Counted from the first letter of the stretch, positions 46,461 through 55,572 are shown. The stretch: DNA of 64,000 bases from Desertibacillus haloalkaliphilus (GCF_019039105.1 NZ_JAHPIV010000012.1:1-64000); one strand, 5' to 3'. The notes: a model not told the origin generated them from the sequence alone. Numbers and translations are program-made.

Positions 46461-47444
46461 ATGGCAGTCATTTCTTATATTGAAGCGGTTATTCAAGCAT
46501 TACGCGAAGAGATGGAACGTGATAAAAAGGTGTTTGTACTCGGTGAAGATGTTGGTGCTCGTGGAGGTGTTTTCCGGGCAACGGATGGATTATATGAGCA
46601 ATTTGGAGAAGAACGAGTGATTGATACACCATTAGCAGAATCGGCAATAGCAGGGGTTGGGATTGGTGCAGCCATGTATGGAATGCGTCCAGTGGCTGAA
46701 ATGCAGTTTGCTGACTTTATTATGCCTGCCGTCAATCAAATTGTTTCGGAAGCGGCGAAAATTCGCTACCGTTCCAATAATGATTGGACGTGTCCGATTA
46801 CGATTCGTGCTCCATACGGCGGTGGTGTACATGGTGCACTTTATCATTCACAATCGGTTGAAGCTTTATTTGCGAATGTTCCAGGGCTTAAAATTGTGAT
46901 GCCATCAACACCATACGATGTCAAAGGGCTTTTGAAAGCGGCGATTCGATCTGATGACCCTGTGTTATTTTTTGAGCATAAGCGTGCGTATCGCTTAATT
47001 AAAGGCGAAGTACCAGAGGAAGATTATACACTACCGATTGGAAAAGCAGATGTGAAGCGTGAAGGTGATGATATCACAGTGATTACGTACGGACTTTCCG
47101 TTCACTTTGCACTTCAAGCAGCGGAAAAATTAGAAAAGGATGGAATTTCTGCGCATGTTCTTGATTTGCGTACAGTCTATCCTTTAGACCAAGACGCGAT
47201 CATCGAAGCCGCAAAGCGGACTGGAAAAGTATTGCTTGTGACTGAAGATAATAAAGAAGGTAGCGTCATGAGTGAGGTATCTGCGATCATTGCTGAACAT
47301 TGCTTGTTTGACCTTGATGCGCCTATCCAACGGTTGGCTGGTCCGGATGTTCCGGCGATGCCATATGCACCGACTATGGAAAAATATTTTATGGTAAACC
47401 CAGATAAAGTTGAAAAAGCAATGCGTGAACTAGCTGAATTTTAG
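46461..47444 (+). CDS. bkdAB: Branched-chain 2-oxoacid dehydrogenase E1 beta
   Basis: A 327-residue transketolase-like partner of E1 alpha. VFVLGEDVGARGGVFRAT near residues 24-41, ESAIAGVGIGAAMYGMRPVAEMQFADF near 60 and the C-terminal transketolase domain (VLLVTEDNKEGSVMSEV) are standard. The ATG at 46461 follows AAGGGGGGAG. Confidence 0.96.
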   Translation: MAVISYIEAVIQALREEMERDKKVFVLGEDVGARGGVFRATDGLYEQFGEERVIDTPLAESAIAGVGIGAAMYGMRPVAEMQFADFIMPAVNQIVSEAAKIRYRSNNDWTCPITIRAPYGGGVHGALYHSQSVEALFANVPGLKIVMPSTPYDVKGLLKAAIRSDDPVLFFEHKRAYRLIKGEVPEEDYTLPIGKADVKREGDDITVITYGLSVHFALQAAEKLEKDGISAHVLDLRTVYPLDQDAIIEAAKRTGKVLLVTEDNKEGSVMSEVSAIIAEHCLFDLDAPIQRLAGPDVPAMPYAPTMEKYFMVNPDKVEKAMRELAEF

Positions 47445-47463
47445 GATTTGAGGAGGGTATGAG

Positions 47464-48756
47464 ATGGCAACTGAAATAACAATGCCTCAACTTGGGGAAA
47501 GTGTAACGGAAGGAACAATCACAAAATGGCTTGTAGCACCTGGTGATCATGTCAATAAATATGATCCAATCGCAGAAGTAATGACGGATAAAGTGAATGC
47601 AGAAGTCCCTTCCTCTTATAGTGGAACAATTAAAGAGCTTGTTGCTAACGAAGATGAAACCATCGCTGTTGGTGAATTAATCTGTTATATCGAGGTTGAA
47701 GGTGCAGAAACAGAGCAAAAGCAAGAAGAATCAAAGCAAGCAGAAGCAGAACCTGATTCAGCAACAAAACCAAGCGATCAATCTCAAAAGCAACGTTATT
47801 CACCTGCTGTCCTTCGCTTAGCACAGGAACATGAGATTGATCTTACACAAGTGACTGGTTCTGGAAAAGGTGGTCGAATTACTCGTAAGGATATTAAGGC
47901 GCTGATTGAAAGTGGTGAGCAACCTCAGAAGCCTGTTTCGGAGCCGAGTGGTAAAAGTGAATTAAAGGTACCGGAGTCACGGCCAACTGAGGTACCAGGT
48001 AGTCCGGATCCAGTGAAGAAGGATGCATCAGGACCTGCACCTACAGCTGGACCTGGTGATATCGAAATCCCTGTTAGTGGTGTGCGAAAAGCGATCGCTG
48101 CTAATATGGTGAAAAGTAAGCATGAGGCCCCACATGCATGGATGATGGTTGAGGTGGATGTGACGAACCTTGTCAACTTCCGTAACGAAATAAAAGAATC
48201 CTTTAAACAAAAAGAAGGCTTTAGCTTAACGTTCTTACCGTTCTTTATCAAAGCAACAGTTGAAGCGTTAAAAGAATTCCCACAACTAAATTCGATGTGG
48301 GCGGGTGATAAGATTATTCAGAAGAAGGATATTAATATCTCTATTGCAGTTGCAACGGATGATTCACTCTATGTGCCAGTCATTAAACATGCGGATGAAA
48401 AGAACATAAAAGGGGTTGCTAGAGAGATTAATGAGCTAGCTACCAAGGTCCGTACTAATAAATTGTCAGGTGAAGATATGCAAGGCGGAACATTTACGGT
48501 TAATAATACGGGCTCATTTGGTTCCGTATTATCAACGCCAATTATTAATCATCCACAAGCAGCGATCTTGTCAGTCGAGTCCATCGTCAAACGTCCTGTT
48601 GTGATGGAAAACGATATGATTGCGGTACGAAGCATGGTTAACCTTTGTTTATCATTGGATCACCGTGTACTTGATGGACTTGTATGTGGTCGCTTCTTAG
48701 CTCGTATTAAAGAAAAGCTTGAAGCAATGTCCAATGAGAACACGTCCATTTATTAA
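47464..48756 (+). CDS. bkdB: Branched-chain 2-oxoacid dehydrogenase E2 (acyltransferase)
   Basis: A 430-residue core subunit. It has a lipoyl domain with the lipoylated lysine in EVMTDKVNAEVPS (near residue 43), a Glu/Gln/Ser-rich linker, and a peripheral-subunit-binding domain (YSPAVLRLAQEHEIDLTQV near 114). A second Pro-rich linker leads to the catalytic domain with SLDHRVLDG near the end. Lipoylation would depend on LipM made in this window. Last gene of the operon. Confidence 0.96.
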   Translation: MATEITMPQLGESVTEGTITKWLVAPGDHVNKYDPIAEVMTDKVNAEVPSSYSGTIKELVANEDETIAVGELICYIEVEGAETEQKQEESKQAEAEPDSATKPSDQSQKQRYSPAVLRLAQEHEIDLTQVTGSGKGGRITRKDIKALIESGEQPQKPVSEPSGKSELKVPESRPTEVPGSPDPVKKDASGPAPTAGPGDIEIPVSGVRKAIAANMVKSKHEAPHAWMMVEVDVTNLVNFRNEIKESFKQKEGFSLTFLPFFIKATVEALKEFPQLNSMWAGDKIIQKKDINISIAVATDDSLYVPVIKHADEKNIKGVAREINELATKVRTNKLSGEDMQGGTFTVNNTGSFGSVLSTPIINHPQAAILSVESIVKRPVVMENDMIAVRSMVNLCLSLDHRVLDGLVCGRFLARIKEKLEAMSNENTSIY

Positions 48757-48763
48757 ATTTGAA

Positions 48764-48800
48764 AAAGGTGGCTGTCAGTAACGTGACGGTCACTTTTTTA
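48764..48800 (+). terminator. Terminator of the bkd operon
   Basis: AAAGGTGGCTGTCA (48764-48777) pairs with TGACGGTCACTTTT (48784-48797) imperfectly, followed by T. Confidence 0.75.
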
Positions 48801-48881
48801 ATACATTTTTTGATTTCCTACATTGATTGTTTCTTTTTGGTCAATCCTACATGATAAGTACAATTAGAAAGGGTGGCTAGA

Positions 48882-49367
48882 ATGAGAAACAATAATATGA
48901 GTCAGGCGCTGTTATTGTTCATGGCATGTACTCTCCTAGTAGCACTATTTACGAATCAACCGTTGATCTACGCTGAAGAGGGGGAAGGCTCACAAGAGGC
49001 GGAGTGTCAATATGAAGATAAAATTATGCATACCCATGAAAATTTTAGTATTCACTTGAATTTATACTATCAATTACTAGCGGAAAAATTTGCCCCGGAG
49101 TATGTGGATGTATGGCAAGAGATCAATAAGGAAAGGGAACTGATCCGGAAAAAACTTCAAGAAGCTAAAAAGAAAGGCGAGCTTTTGCATGGAGATGTTG
49201 TAGGGGAAGAATGGTTGAAAAAACATGAATCATTACAAACGGAGTTTACGAACGCTGTTCAAAAACAAGATGATCAAGAGTTGAAAGAATTGATTCCAAA
49301 GCTATTTACGAATTATAAAGAATTAAATGAACTGTTTAAGAAACGACTAGAGCTTAGCCAGTCATGA
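48882..49367 (+). CDS. Secreted hypothetical protein
   Basis: A 161-residue protein with a signal peptide (hydrophobic residues about 9-29, cleavage likely after LIYA). The mature part is charged and helical, with many Lys/Glu heptads. The ATG at 48882 follows GAAAGGGTGG. I do not recognise a family. It lies alone between the bkd operon and brxB with a terminator on each side. Confidence 0.75.
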   Translation: MRNNNMSQALLLFMACTLLVALFTNQPLIYAEEGEGSQEAECQYEDKIMHTHENFSIHLNLYYQLLAEKFAPEYVDVWQEINKERELIRKKLQEAKKKGELLHGDVVGEEWLKKHESLQTEFTNAVQKQDDQELKELIPKLFTNYKELNELFKKRLELSQS

Positions 49368-49374
49368 CACCCAA

Positions 49375-49407
49375 AGCACCTCAGTTTCTCTGAGGTGCTT
49401 CGCTTTT
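49375..49407 (+). terminator. Terminator of the secreted protein gene
   Basis: AGCACCTCAG (49375-49384) pairs perfectly with CTGAGGTGCT (49390-49399) around a 5-nt loop, followed by TCGCTTTTA. Confidence 0.75.
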
Positions 49408-49530
49408 AGTGAAGGTGGAGTCCGCCTGGTACATTCGTAAATGGTTTGGGTGAGAAGGAGACTGCTGAAAAAGTAACAGGCAGGCCAATTCAGGAAGTGA
49501 CCACTTTTTTTATAAATGTATGCGTATGAT

Positions 49531-49560
49531 TTGGAAACTCTAGGGTATAAAGGGTACAAT
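49531..49560 (+). promoter_or_regulatory. Promoter of brxB
   Basis: TTGGAA (49531-49536) and TACAAT (49555-49560) are 18 bp apart, 35 bp before the gene. Confidence 0.55.
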
Positions 49561-49595
49561 AGGGGTAGAAACTATAATAAAGAGGTGTGTAACGA

Positions 49596-50021
49596 ATGGA
49601 ATTTAATTTCATGATAAATGATGTCGTCCAAACGGCACGTAAGGAAATGCAGGAGGCAGGCTATACGGAACTAACAACAGTTGAAGATGTTGAAGACGTC
49701 GTTAAACAAGAGGGAACGACCCTTGTTATGGTGAATTCTGTATGTGGTTGTGCAGGTGGTATTGCTAGACCAGCAGCTGCTTATATGGCTAATTATGATA
49801 AGAAGCCCGATCGTTTTGTAACAGTATTTGCTGGTCAAGATAAAGAAGCGACTGCAAAAATTCGCTCATATTTCACTGGCTATGCACCGTCTTCACCTTC
49901 ATTTGCACTTTTAAAAGATGGTGAAATTAAAATGATGGTAGAACGTCACGAGATTGAAGGGCATGAGCCAATTCAAGTCGTGCAAAAGCTTGAAAAAGCA
50001 TTCGACACGTATTGCTCGTAA
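49596..50021 (+). CDS. brxB: Bacilliredoxin BrxB (YqiW)
   Basis: A 141-residue thioredoxin-fold protein of the BrxA/BrxB (DUF1094) family that removes bacillithiol from oxidised proteins. The CGC active site is at residues 50-52 ([10 protein letters not shown]). Position after the bkd operon matches B. subtilis yqiW (BrxB); the paralogue BrxA is elsewhere in that genome. The ribosome site is AAAGAGGTG. Confidence 0.92.
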   Translation: MEFNFMINDVVQTARKEMQEAGYTELTTVEDVEDVVKQEGTTLVMVNSVCGCAGGIARPAAAYMANYDKKPDRFVTVFAGQDKEATAKIRSYFTGYAPSSPSFALLKDGEIKMMVERHEIEGHEPIQVVQKLEKAFDTYCS

Positions 50022-50033
50022 TCTATATTTGAC

Positions 50034-50095
50034 GCAACTTGAATGGGATAGGGGATCGATGTGACGGAGATTCAAGTTGCATAGGATCCCTTTTT
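50034..50095 (+). terminator. Interleaved stems downstream of brxB
   Basis: Stem A is GCAACTTGAAT/ATTCAAGTTGC (50034-50044/50070-50080). Stem B is GGGATC/GATCCC (50052-50057/50085-50090) and is followed by TTTTTG. The left arm of B lies in the loop of A and its right arm lies outside A, so the two either form a pseudoknot or exclude each other. Stem B alone is terminator-like. Confidence 0.6.
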
Positions 50096-50163
50096 GTAAG
50101 CAAGCATTCACGGCTATTTTGTGCTATACTATACAGCGGAATGAGTAAAGGAGAGTGAAAAGT

Positions 50164-50532
50164 TTGCAAGGGTTACAAGAGTTATATGATAAAATTCAGG
50201 AATATCTAAATATGGAGGAAGAAATTTCGTTTGCGGAATTTAACAGCTACTATAAAGATGTGATGTCAGTGTTAGCGGACAAAAACGAATCCTTCGAAGA
50301 AGATGATATTTGGAAGGCATTATTTATTATCGAAAATTTAATGTCTAATGCAGATAGTAGAGCATCCGAATCAAAGGGCTCAACAGCAAAAAAATATAAA
50401 AAGATGAGTGAACGAACGACTCTTTGGTCAAAAAACTTAGCGTCTCGGTTACATAAGTTTGGCTATACTGAAGAACAAATTAATGAACGTTTTGAAGGAA
50501 TGCTTGAAGAAGGCACAGTAAAGGCGGAATAG
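50164..50532 (+). CDS. Hypothetical protein
   Basis: A 122-residue acidic, mostly helical soluble protein with no recognised motif. The TTG at 50164 has AAAGGAG nine bases upstream; an in-frame GTG at 50155 overlaps that site. It lies just before the tRNA-Arg gene. Function unknown. Confidence 0.65.
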   Translation: MQGLQELYDKIQEYLNMEEEISFAEFNSYYKDVMSVLADKNESFEEDDIWKALFIIENLMSNADSRASESKGSTAKKYKKMSERTTLWSKNLASRLHKFGYTEEQINERFEGMLEEGTVKAE

Positions 50533-50582
50533 GGATTGAATGAAAGAGTTGAAAGGCTACTTTTAACTCTTTCAAAATATAC

Positions 50583-50610
50583 TTGACACCGATAGCCACT
50601 GTGTTATAAT
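50583..50610 (+). promoter_or_regulatory. Promoter of tRNA-Arg
   Basis: Consensus TTGACA (50583-50588) and TATAAT (50605-50610) are 16 bp apart. The tRNA begins 33 bp later. Confidence 0.85.
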
Positions 50611-50642
50611 AAATTATGTCGCAAATATTAATAGCCACTTAG

Positions 50643-50717
50643 GCGTCCATAGTGAAATGGATATCACACGAGATTTCGGCTCTCGTATTCTGGGTTCGAA
50701 TCCTGGTGGGCGCGCCA
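50643..50717 (+). tRNA. tRNA-Arg (anticodon UCG)
   Basis: A complete 75-nt cloverleaf with encoded CCA. The acceptor stem is GCGTCCA/TGGGCGC, the D stem GTGA/TCAC with GG in the loop, the anticodon stem CGAGA/TCTCG and the T arm CTGGG-TTCGAAT-CCTGG. The seven-base anticodon loop TTTCGGC places TCG at 34-36, reading CGA and possibly other CGN arginine codons. It is a single gene with its own promoter and terminator. The 326-bp gap between the flanking proteins is explained by this unit. Confidence 0.93.
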
Positions 50718-50729
50718 ATACATAAATTC

Positions 50730-50761
50730 AAGGTCTTGGATATAATCTGAGGCCTTTTTTT
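50730..50761 (+). terminator. Terminator of tRNA-Arg
   Basis: AAGGTCT (50730-50736) pairs with AGGCCTT (50750-50756) with one G-T pair, followed by a run of T. Confidence 0.8.
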
Positions 50762-50858
50762 ATTTCCTCTTGTTATCTTTATACCAGCATAAAGTGATTT
50801 TTTGATATAGTAGAAATAGTGATTATTTGCTCAAAAATCGTCGAATGGAGAGAAATAC

Positions 50859-52484
50859 TTGAAGAACATATTGAACTTGCCTCTAAGGTGGAAAATAACG
50901 GGATTAGCATTTGGTATTGTTGCTTTTTCCTTAGTTGTTATCGGTATCATTTTGATAGGCTATATTTCTGATGTTAAAGAGGAAGAATTGTCACAACGAG
51001 CGATGATTACGGCGCAATTGGTTGCGCAAAACCAAACCGTGCAAGCTAATATAGATAAAGAAAATGCCTCTGCTATTTTACAGCCATTTGCAGAACGGAC
51101 TCGTATGCTTAATAAAAATGATTATATCGTCATTCTCAATATGGATCGGGAACGGTTAACACACCCGATACACGAACGTTTGCATACCACCTTCTATGGC
51201 GGAGATGAAGGTCCAGCGTTTGCTGAGCATATCTATACGTCTAAAGCTAGAGCTGGTGATGCAACAACGGTACGTGCCTTTGTTCCAGTGGTTAACGCAG
51301 ATCATGAACAAGTCGGTGTTGTCGTTGTCGGAAACGTGTTGCCGAGTCTGAAATCATTAATTTACGAAGGTAGTAATACCGCAATTCCGATTATAGGGAT
51401 TACGTTGTTGGTTGGCTTTTGGGGAGCCTGGATGTTGGCAAATCATATTAAAGAGCAGACTTTTCATATGGAGCCCAAACAACTGGCAAGAGTACTTGTC
51501 GAGCGGACAGCAACATTTAATGCGATTCATGAAGGTGTGATTGCGATTGACGATCAAGAGCAGATTACAGTCATCAATGAATCAGCGATAAAGATGTTGC
51601 AAATTAAAAATGAAAACGTTATCGGGAAGAAAATCCGAGTTGTTATTCCCGATACACGGTTACCGGAAATCTTATATTCTGAACAACCAGTTTATCAAAA
51701 GGAGTTTTACGTTCAGAATCGAGCGGTTTTAAGCAACCGCATTCCAATCAGAGTGGCCGGTAAAACTGTCGGAGCAGTTGCTGTTTTTCAGGATAAGACA
51801 GAAGTTGACCGCCTTGCAGAAGAATTAACAGGTGTACAAGCATTTGTTGATGCTCTACGCGTTCAAAATCATGAGTATTCAAATAAACTCCATACAATTG
51901 CTGGATTAATTCAATTAGATCAAGGAAAAAAAGCATTAGAATATATTTTTGAACTAAATGATGAGCAATCTGCACTATCACAATTATTTACAAAAAATAT
52001 CCACGATGATAGCATCGCTGGTTTGCTACTTGGTAAAGTTAGTCGCGGTAAGGAGTTAGGCATTAAAGTTAAAATCGATAAAGACAGCCTGTTTACTCAT
52101 TATCCAGAAGGAATCACAAATCATGATTTGGTTGTCATCCTCGGTAATTTGATCGATAACAGTATTGATGCTTTGCAGTTGTCTACAAAAAATAACAAAG
52201 ACATTTTTGTATTGATTCAGGAGCATGAGGGCCAATTATTAATCTGTCTTTCCGATAATGGTGATGGAATCCCTGAAAGCATACAGGGAAATATTTTTTC
52301 AAGAGGGTATTCAACGAAGGCCAATGAAGGCAGAGGGATAGGGTTATTTCTCGTTCAATCGATCGTAGAACGTGTGGACGGTCACATTAGGGTTGATAGC
52401 ACAATACAAAAAGGTACGACGATTTCGATTCATGTGCCAATGAAAAGGGAGAGTGTCCAGTATGAACCAGAACGGAACCGATGA
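50859..52484 (+). CDS. dctS: Sensor histidine kinase of the DctS/CitA/DcuS family
   Basis: A 541-residue membrane kinase. A first helix (about residues 13-35), an extracytoplasmic PAS/Cache sensor (36-170) and a second helix (173-193) are followed by a cytoplasmic PAS (215-320). The His338 box (VQNHEYSNKLHTIAGLIQL) and a GHKL ATPase domain come next (NLIDNSIDAL, DNGDGIP, GRGIGL). The family senses C4-dicarboxylates or citrate. The TTG at 50859 has TGGAGAGA at good spacing. It overlaps the regulator gene by 23 bases. Confidence 0.92.
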   Translation: MKNILNLPLRWKITGLAFGIVAFSLVVIGIILIGYISDVKEEELSQRAMITAQLVAQNQTVQANIDKENASAILQPFAERTRMLNKNDYIVILNMDRERLTHPIHERLHTTFYGGDEGPAFAEHIYTSKARAGDATTVRAFVPVVNADHEQVGVVVVGNVLPSLKSLIYEGSNTAIPIIGITLLVGFWGAWMLANHIKEQTFHMEPKQLARVLVERTATFNAIHEGVIAIDDQEQITVINESAIKMLQIKNENVIGKKIRVVIPDTRLPEILYSEQPVYQKEFYVQNRAVLSNRIPIRVAGKTVGAVAVFQDKTEVDRLAEELTGVQAFVDALRVQNHEYSNKLHTIAGLIQLDQGKKALEYIFELNDEQSALSQLFTKNIHDDSIAGLLLGKVSRGKELGIKVKIDKDSLFTHYPEGITNHDLVVILGNLIDNSIDALQLSTKNNKDIFVLIQEHEGQLLICLSDNGDGIPESIQGNIFSRGYSTKANEGRGIGLFLVQSIVERVDGHIRVDSTIQKGTTISIHVPMKRESVQYEPERNR

Positions 52485-53175
52485 AATTACTGTATTGTTA
52501 ATTGAAGATGATCCGATGGTTCAGGAAGTTAACCGTTTGTTTATAGAAAAAGTAGATGGTTTTTCCGTTATCGGTGTGGCTTCAAATGGAAAAGAAGGTA
52601 GACAACAGGTACATTCACTAAAACCAGATCTTGTTTTATTGGACATTTATATGCCTGATACAAATGGTATGATGCTCGTCCAACAACTTCGTCAAGAAGA
52701 TACCGATGTAGATATTATAGCCGTTACGGCAGCCAATGATACAAAAACTGTGAAAACCTTGATGCGTTATGGGGCGATTGATTACATAGTAAAGCCATTC
52801 ACGTTTGAAAGGTTAGAAAAGGCATTGAAGCAATATAAAGATGTTTATCTTCAGTTAAATGAACAAGCGGAAGTATCGCAGGATCAACTCGACGAAGTTT
52901 TACAGCAAAAGGATGGGAAGGTAGAGCAAGGTTTGCCTGAAGAGTTGCCAAAAGGGTTACATGTATTGACATTAAAGCAAATTTACACGTATTTAGAACA
53001 AACAAGCGAGCCAAAGTCTGCGGAGGCGATTGGTGCGTCAATTGGAATGGCTCGAGTGACAGTCCGTCGTTATTTAAATTACTTAGAGTCTATCGGTAAG
53101 GTAGAAATGGAGCTAACGTATGGTACGATCGGTAGGCCTATTCAAATGTACCAAATAAAGACGACAAAGGAGTAG
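52462..53175 (+). CDS. dctR: Response regulator of the DctR/CitB/DcuR family
   Basis: A 237-residue regulator. The receiver domain has Asp16/Asp17 and phosphorylated Asp61 (LLDIYMPDTNG). The C-terminal helix-turn-helix (AIGASIGMARVTVRRYLNYLESIGKVEME) is the DcuR type. The ATG at 52462 has GAAAAGGGAGAG nine bases upstream. It is partnered with DctS by overlap. The adjacent TRAP genes are the likely targets, an inference from context. Confidence 0.92.
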   Translation: MNQNGTDEITVLLIEDDPMVQEVNRLFIEKVDGFSVIGVASNGKEGRQQVHSLKPDLVLLDIYMPDTNGMMLVQQLRQEDTDVDIIAVTAANDTKTVKTLMRYGAIDYIVKPFTFERLEKALKQYKDVYLQLNEQAEVSQDQLDEVLQQKDGKVEQGLPEELPKGLHVLTLKQIYTYLEQTSEPKSAEAIGASIGMARVTVRRYLNYLESIGKVEMELTYGTIGRPIQMYQIKTTKE

Positions 53176-53178
53176 AAA

Positions 53179-54228
53179 ATGAAACGTGTAGTTACGATTT
53201 TTTCGTTTTTATTAATAGGGATTTTGACGGCGATCTATATAGGCTTTGGATTTAATGGGGAAGAGGACTTGCAGGCAGTTGATTACGAACTGGAAGGGTT
53301 AAATGAAAAATATACTCTTCGATTTAGCCATGTAGTTGCTGAGAATACACCGAAGGGACTAGCAGCTTCTTACTTTGCTGACCTTGTCAAAGAGAAGACA
53401 AATGGTTGGGTTGATGTCCAAATTTATCCAAACGGTGTGCTCTATGAGGCACAGGAGGAATTTGAGGCCTTAGCAAAAAATGAAGTACAGATGATTGCGC
53501 CAGCTTTTTCAGAGATTGCTGTCCATGACCCAAATTGGTTGTTAATGGACCTTCCTTATGTTTTTGAGGATAAAGATATGCTGGGGAAAGCCTTTAATGG
53601 TAGGATTGGCGAGTTGTTATTTGCAAGTATTGAAGAGCATGGGTATATGGGTCTTGATTTCTGGTATAACGGGTTCAAGCAACTAACAAATAATGTAAGG
53701 CCAGTTAGGGATCCTGATGACCTAAATGGAATTTCGGTTCGCGTCATGCCTAGTGACGTCTTAAAAGAAACATATCGAACGGTTGACGCAAGTCCTAGAG
53801 TGTTTACATTTAATGAAGTTTATGAAGCCTTAAGTGATGAACGGGTTGACGGTCAAGAAAATACGTTAACAAACATGTATTCCAAACGTTTTTATGAGCA
53901 GCAAGGTTATATGACAGTGAGCAACCATAGTTATTTAGGCTATGCAGTCTTAATGAACCCACAATTTTGGGATCGGCTACCTTCTAATTATCAACGTCAT
54001 ATACGAGAGGCGATGATCGAAACCACAGAATGGCTTTATGAGCATGAACGTGTGTTAAATGAAGAGATGTATGAGCGAATCGTAAGAAGTGGTGCTATCG
54101 ATATTCATATCCAAACTGAGCAAGAAAAGCAGCGATGGATTGAAGCTTTTAGCCCGGTCTACGACCAATTTGTTCCAATTATTGACGATGAAATCATGAA
54201 TGAAGTAAACCATCTACATGAAGGTTAG
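53179..54228 (+). CDS. DctP-type TRAP solute-binding protein (possible co-sensor)
   Basis: A 349-residue extracytoplasmic protein with an uncleaved-looking N-terminal helix (residues 3-24) and no lipobox. Family features are FSHVVAENTPKGLAASYFADLVKEKTNGWVDVQIYPNG and NGISVRVMPSDVLKETYRTV with the substrate-binding arginine. No DctQ/DctM permease accompanies it. In B. subtilis DctB, a similar protein beside dctS/dctR, helps sensing rather than transport. A sensor role here is therefore plausible. It starts three bases after dctR. Confidence 0.88.
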   Translation: MKRVVTIFSFLLIGILTAIYIGFGFNGEEDLQAVDYELEGLNEKYTLRFSHVVAENTPKGLAASYFADLVKEKTNGWVDVQIYPNGVLYEAQEEFEALAKNEVQMIAPAFSEIAVHDPNWLLMDLPYVFEDKDMLGKAFNGRIGELLFASIEEHGYMGLDFWYNGFKQLTNNVRPVRDPDDLNGISVRVMPSDVLKETYRTVDASPRVFTFNEVYEALSDERVDGQENTLTNMYSKRFYEQQGYMTVSNHSYLGYAVLMNPQFWDRLPSNYQRHIREAMIETTEWLYEHERVLNEEMYERIVRSGAIDIHIQTEQEKQRWIEAFSPVYDQFVPIIDDEIMNEVNHLHEG

Positions 54229-54236
54229 TACCTTTT

Positions 54237-54264
54237 AGAGTCGATTTTTTTCGGCTCTTTTTTT
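54237..54264 (+). terminator. Terminator of the dctSR-dctP unit
   Basis: AGAGTCGA (54237-54244) pairs with TCGGCTCT (54251-54258) with one G-T pair, followed by six T. Confidence 0.85.
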
Positions 54265-54316
54265 ATGTGACCAAAAAGACCAAAAAGATCAATAAGTTCA
54301 AATAATGAAATGGTTT

Positions 54317-54330
54317 TGAAAACGCTTTAA
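54317..54330 (+). promoter_or_regulatory. cre site (CcpA) before the TAXI-TRAP genes
   Basis: TGAAAACGCTTTAA matches the cre consensus at all but one position and differs from the bkd site at 40718 by one base. It lies 44 bp before the binding-protein gene. Confidence 0.6.
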
Positions 54331-54374
54331 AATTGGAATTGTTAAAAAATAAAGGATATAAGGGGGAGCAACAT

Positions 54375-55430
54375 ATGAAAAAGTTTCTTAGAAGGACGTT
54401 GCTAACAACGATAACAGGTTTAGGTTTGGTCTTTGCGTCAGCTTGTGGTGGGGAAGACACTGCAGGTACACCTGACGATGGTGGAGATGATGCTGGCCAA
54501 GATACAACGGTAAATTATGATGAAAGCCCATCAACGGTTGTCATTGGGACTGCATCTCAAGGGGGAACATATTTTATTTATGGTGGTGGTCTTGCATCAC
54601 TATTAGAAAGTGAACTAGGGGTAACAGCCAATGTGGAAGTAACCGGGGGACCAGTTCAAAATATGATCCTTACTCACAATAAAGATCAAGACATCGGTAT
54701 GATCACACTTGGACCTGGTTATGAAGGAATCACTGGTACAGGAGAATGGGCAGATGGTCAAACCTATGATGATGTTCGTGTCGCATTCCCGATGTACACA
54801 ACACCTTTCCATTGGTGGTCATTAGAAAATAGTGGAGTTACATCAATTGATGAAATGGCTGGTATGCGTGTTGGGGTAGGACCAGCTGGTGGAACTTCTG
54901 GAACATACTTACCATTAATTCATGATGCATTAGATTTAGATGTACAACCTGTACAAGCAGGGGCAAGTGATATGACGAGCCAACAAATGGATGGTCAATT
55001 GGATGTCATTGGTTTTGCTGCTGGTATTCCAATTTCAGCCGTATCAGAAGTTGAAGCGCAACGCGATATTAATTTCTTTGGAATTGACGGTGAGCAAAGA
55101 GAGCAAGTGATTGAAGAATATCCTTTCTTCTTCCCATTTACAATTCCTGCTGAAACGTATAACCAATTAGATGAAGATTTAGAAACGATCGCGATGTTTA
55201 ACTTTGGAATTGTTCATAAGGAAATGGATCCAGATTTCGTTTATGAATTTGTAAAAGCGTACCATGAGAATCAAGATATGCTAATCAACACGCATTCAGC
55301 TGCTGAAGAAGCTGTGGAGGATGCGATTTTACGAAATGATGTTATGCCGCTACATCCAGGTGCGATTCGTTATTATGAGGAAGTTGGAATTGAGTTACCT
55401 GAATCTGTATATCCTGCAGAACATGAATAA
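54375..55430 (+). CDS. TAXI-family TRAP transporter solute-binding lipoprotein
   Basis: A 351-residue lipoprotein. The signal peptide ends in a lipobox with the lipidated cysteine at SAC-GG near residue 21. A Gly/Asp-rich linker follows. The TAXI domain begins GTASQGGTYFIYGGGLASLLE (near 55) and includes GVGPAGGTSGTYLP. Family substrates include glutamate and 2-oxoglutarate-like acids, but this cannot be read off directly. The ATG at 54375 follows AAGGGGGAG. Confidence 0.92.
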   Translation: MKKFLRRTLLTTITGLGLVFASACGGEDTAGTPDDGGDDAGQDTTVNYDESPSTVVIGTASQGGTYFIYGGGLASLLESELGVTANVEVTGGPVQNMILTHNKDQDIGMITLGPGYEGITGTGEWADGQTYDDVRVAFPMYTTPFHWWSLENSGVTSIDEMAGMRVGVGPAGGTSGTYLPLIHDALDLDVQPVQAGASDMTSQQMDGQLDVIGFAAGIPISAVSEVEAQRDINFFGIDGEQREQVIEEYPFFFPFTIPAETYNQLDEDLETIAMFNFGIVHKEMDPDFVYEFVKAYHENQDMLINTHSAAEEAVEDAILRNDVMPLHPGAIRYYEEVGIELPESVYPAEHE

Positions 55431-55442
55431 TTTAGAATAGGT

Positions 55443-55540
55443 CACCTGCCGTTTCGGCAGGTGCCCTATCATATATCGAGGAAGCGAGTGTTCAAAAAGG
55501 TATTTAATGACTGTAGCTCATTCAATATCTTTTTGAACAC
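55443..55540 (+). other. Two intercistronic hairpins
   Basis: Hairpin 1 is CACCTGCCG/CGGCAGGTG (55443-55451/55455-55463). Hairpin 2 has 17-bp arms, one mismatch (55488-55504/55524-55540). Neither is followed by a T-run. They could protect the upstream mRNA or reduce read-through, giving more binding protein than permease. Confidence 0.6.
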
Positions 55541-55572
55541 CCATTACAGACTAATGCTAGGGAGGTATAGTG

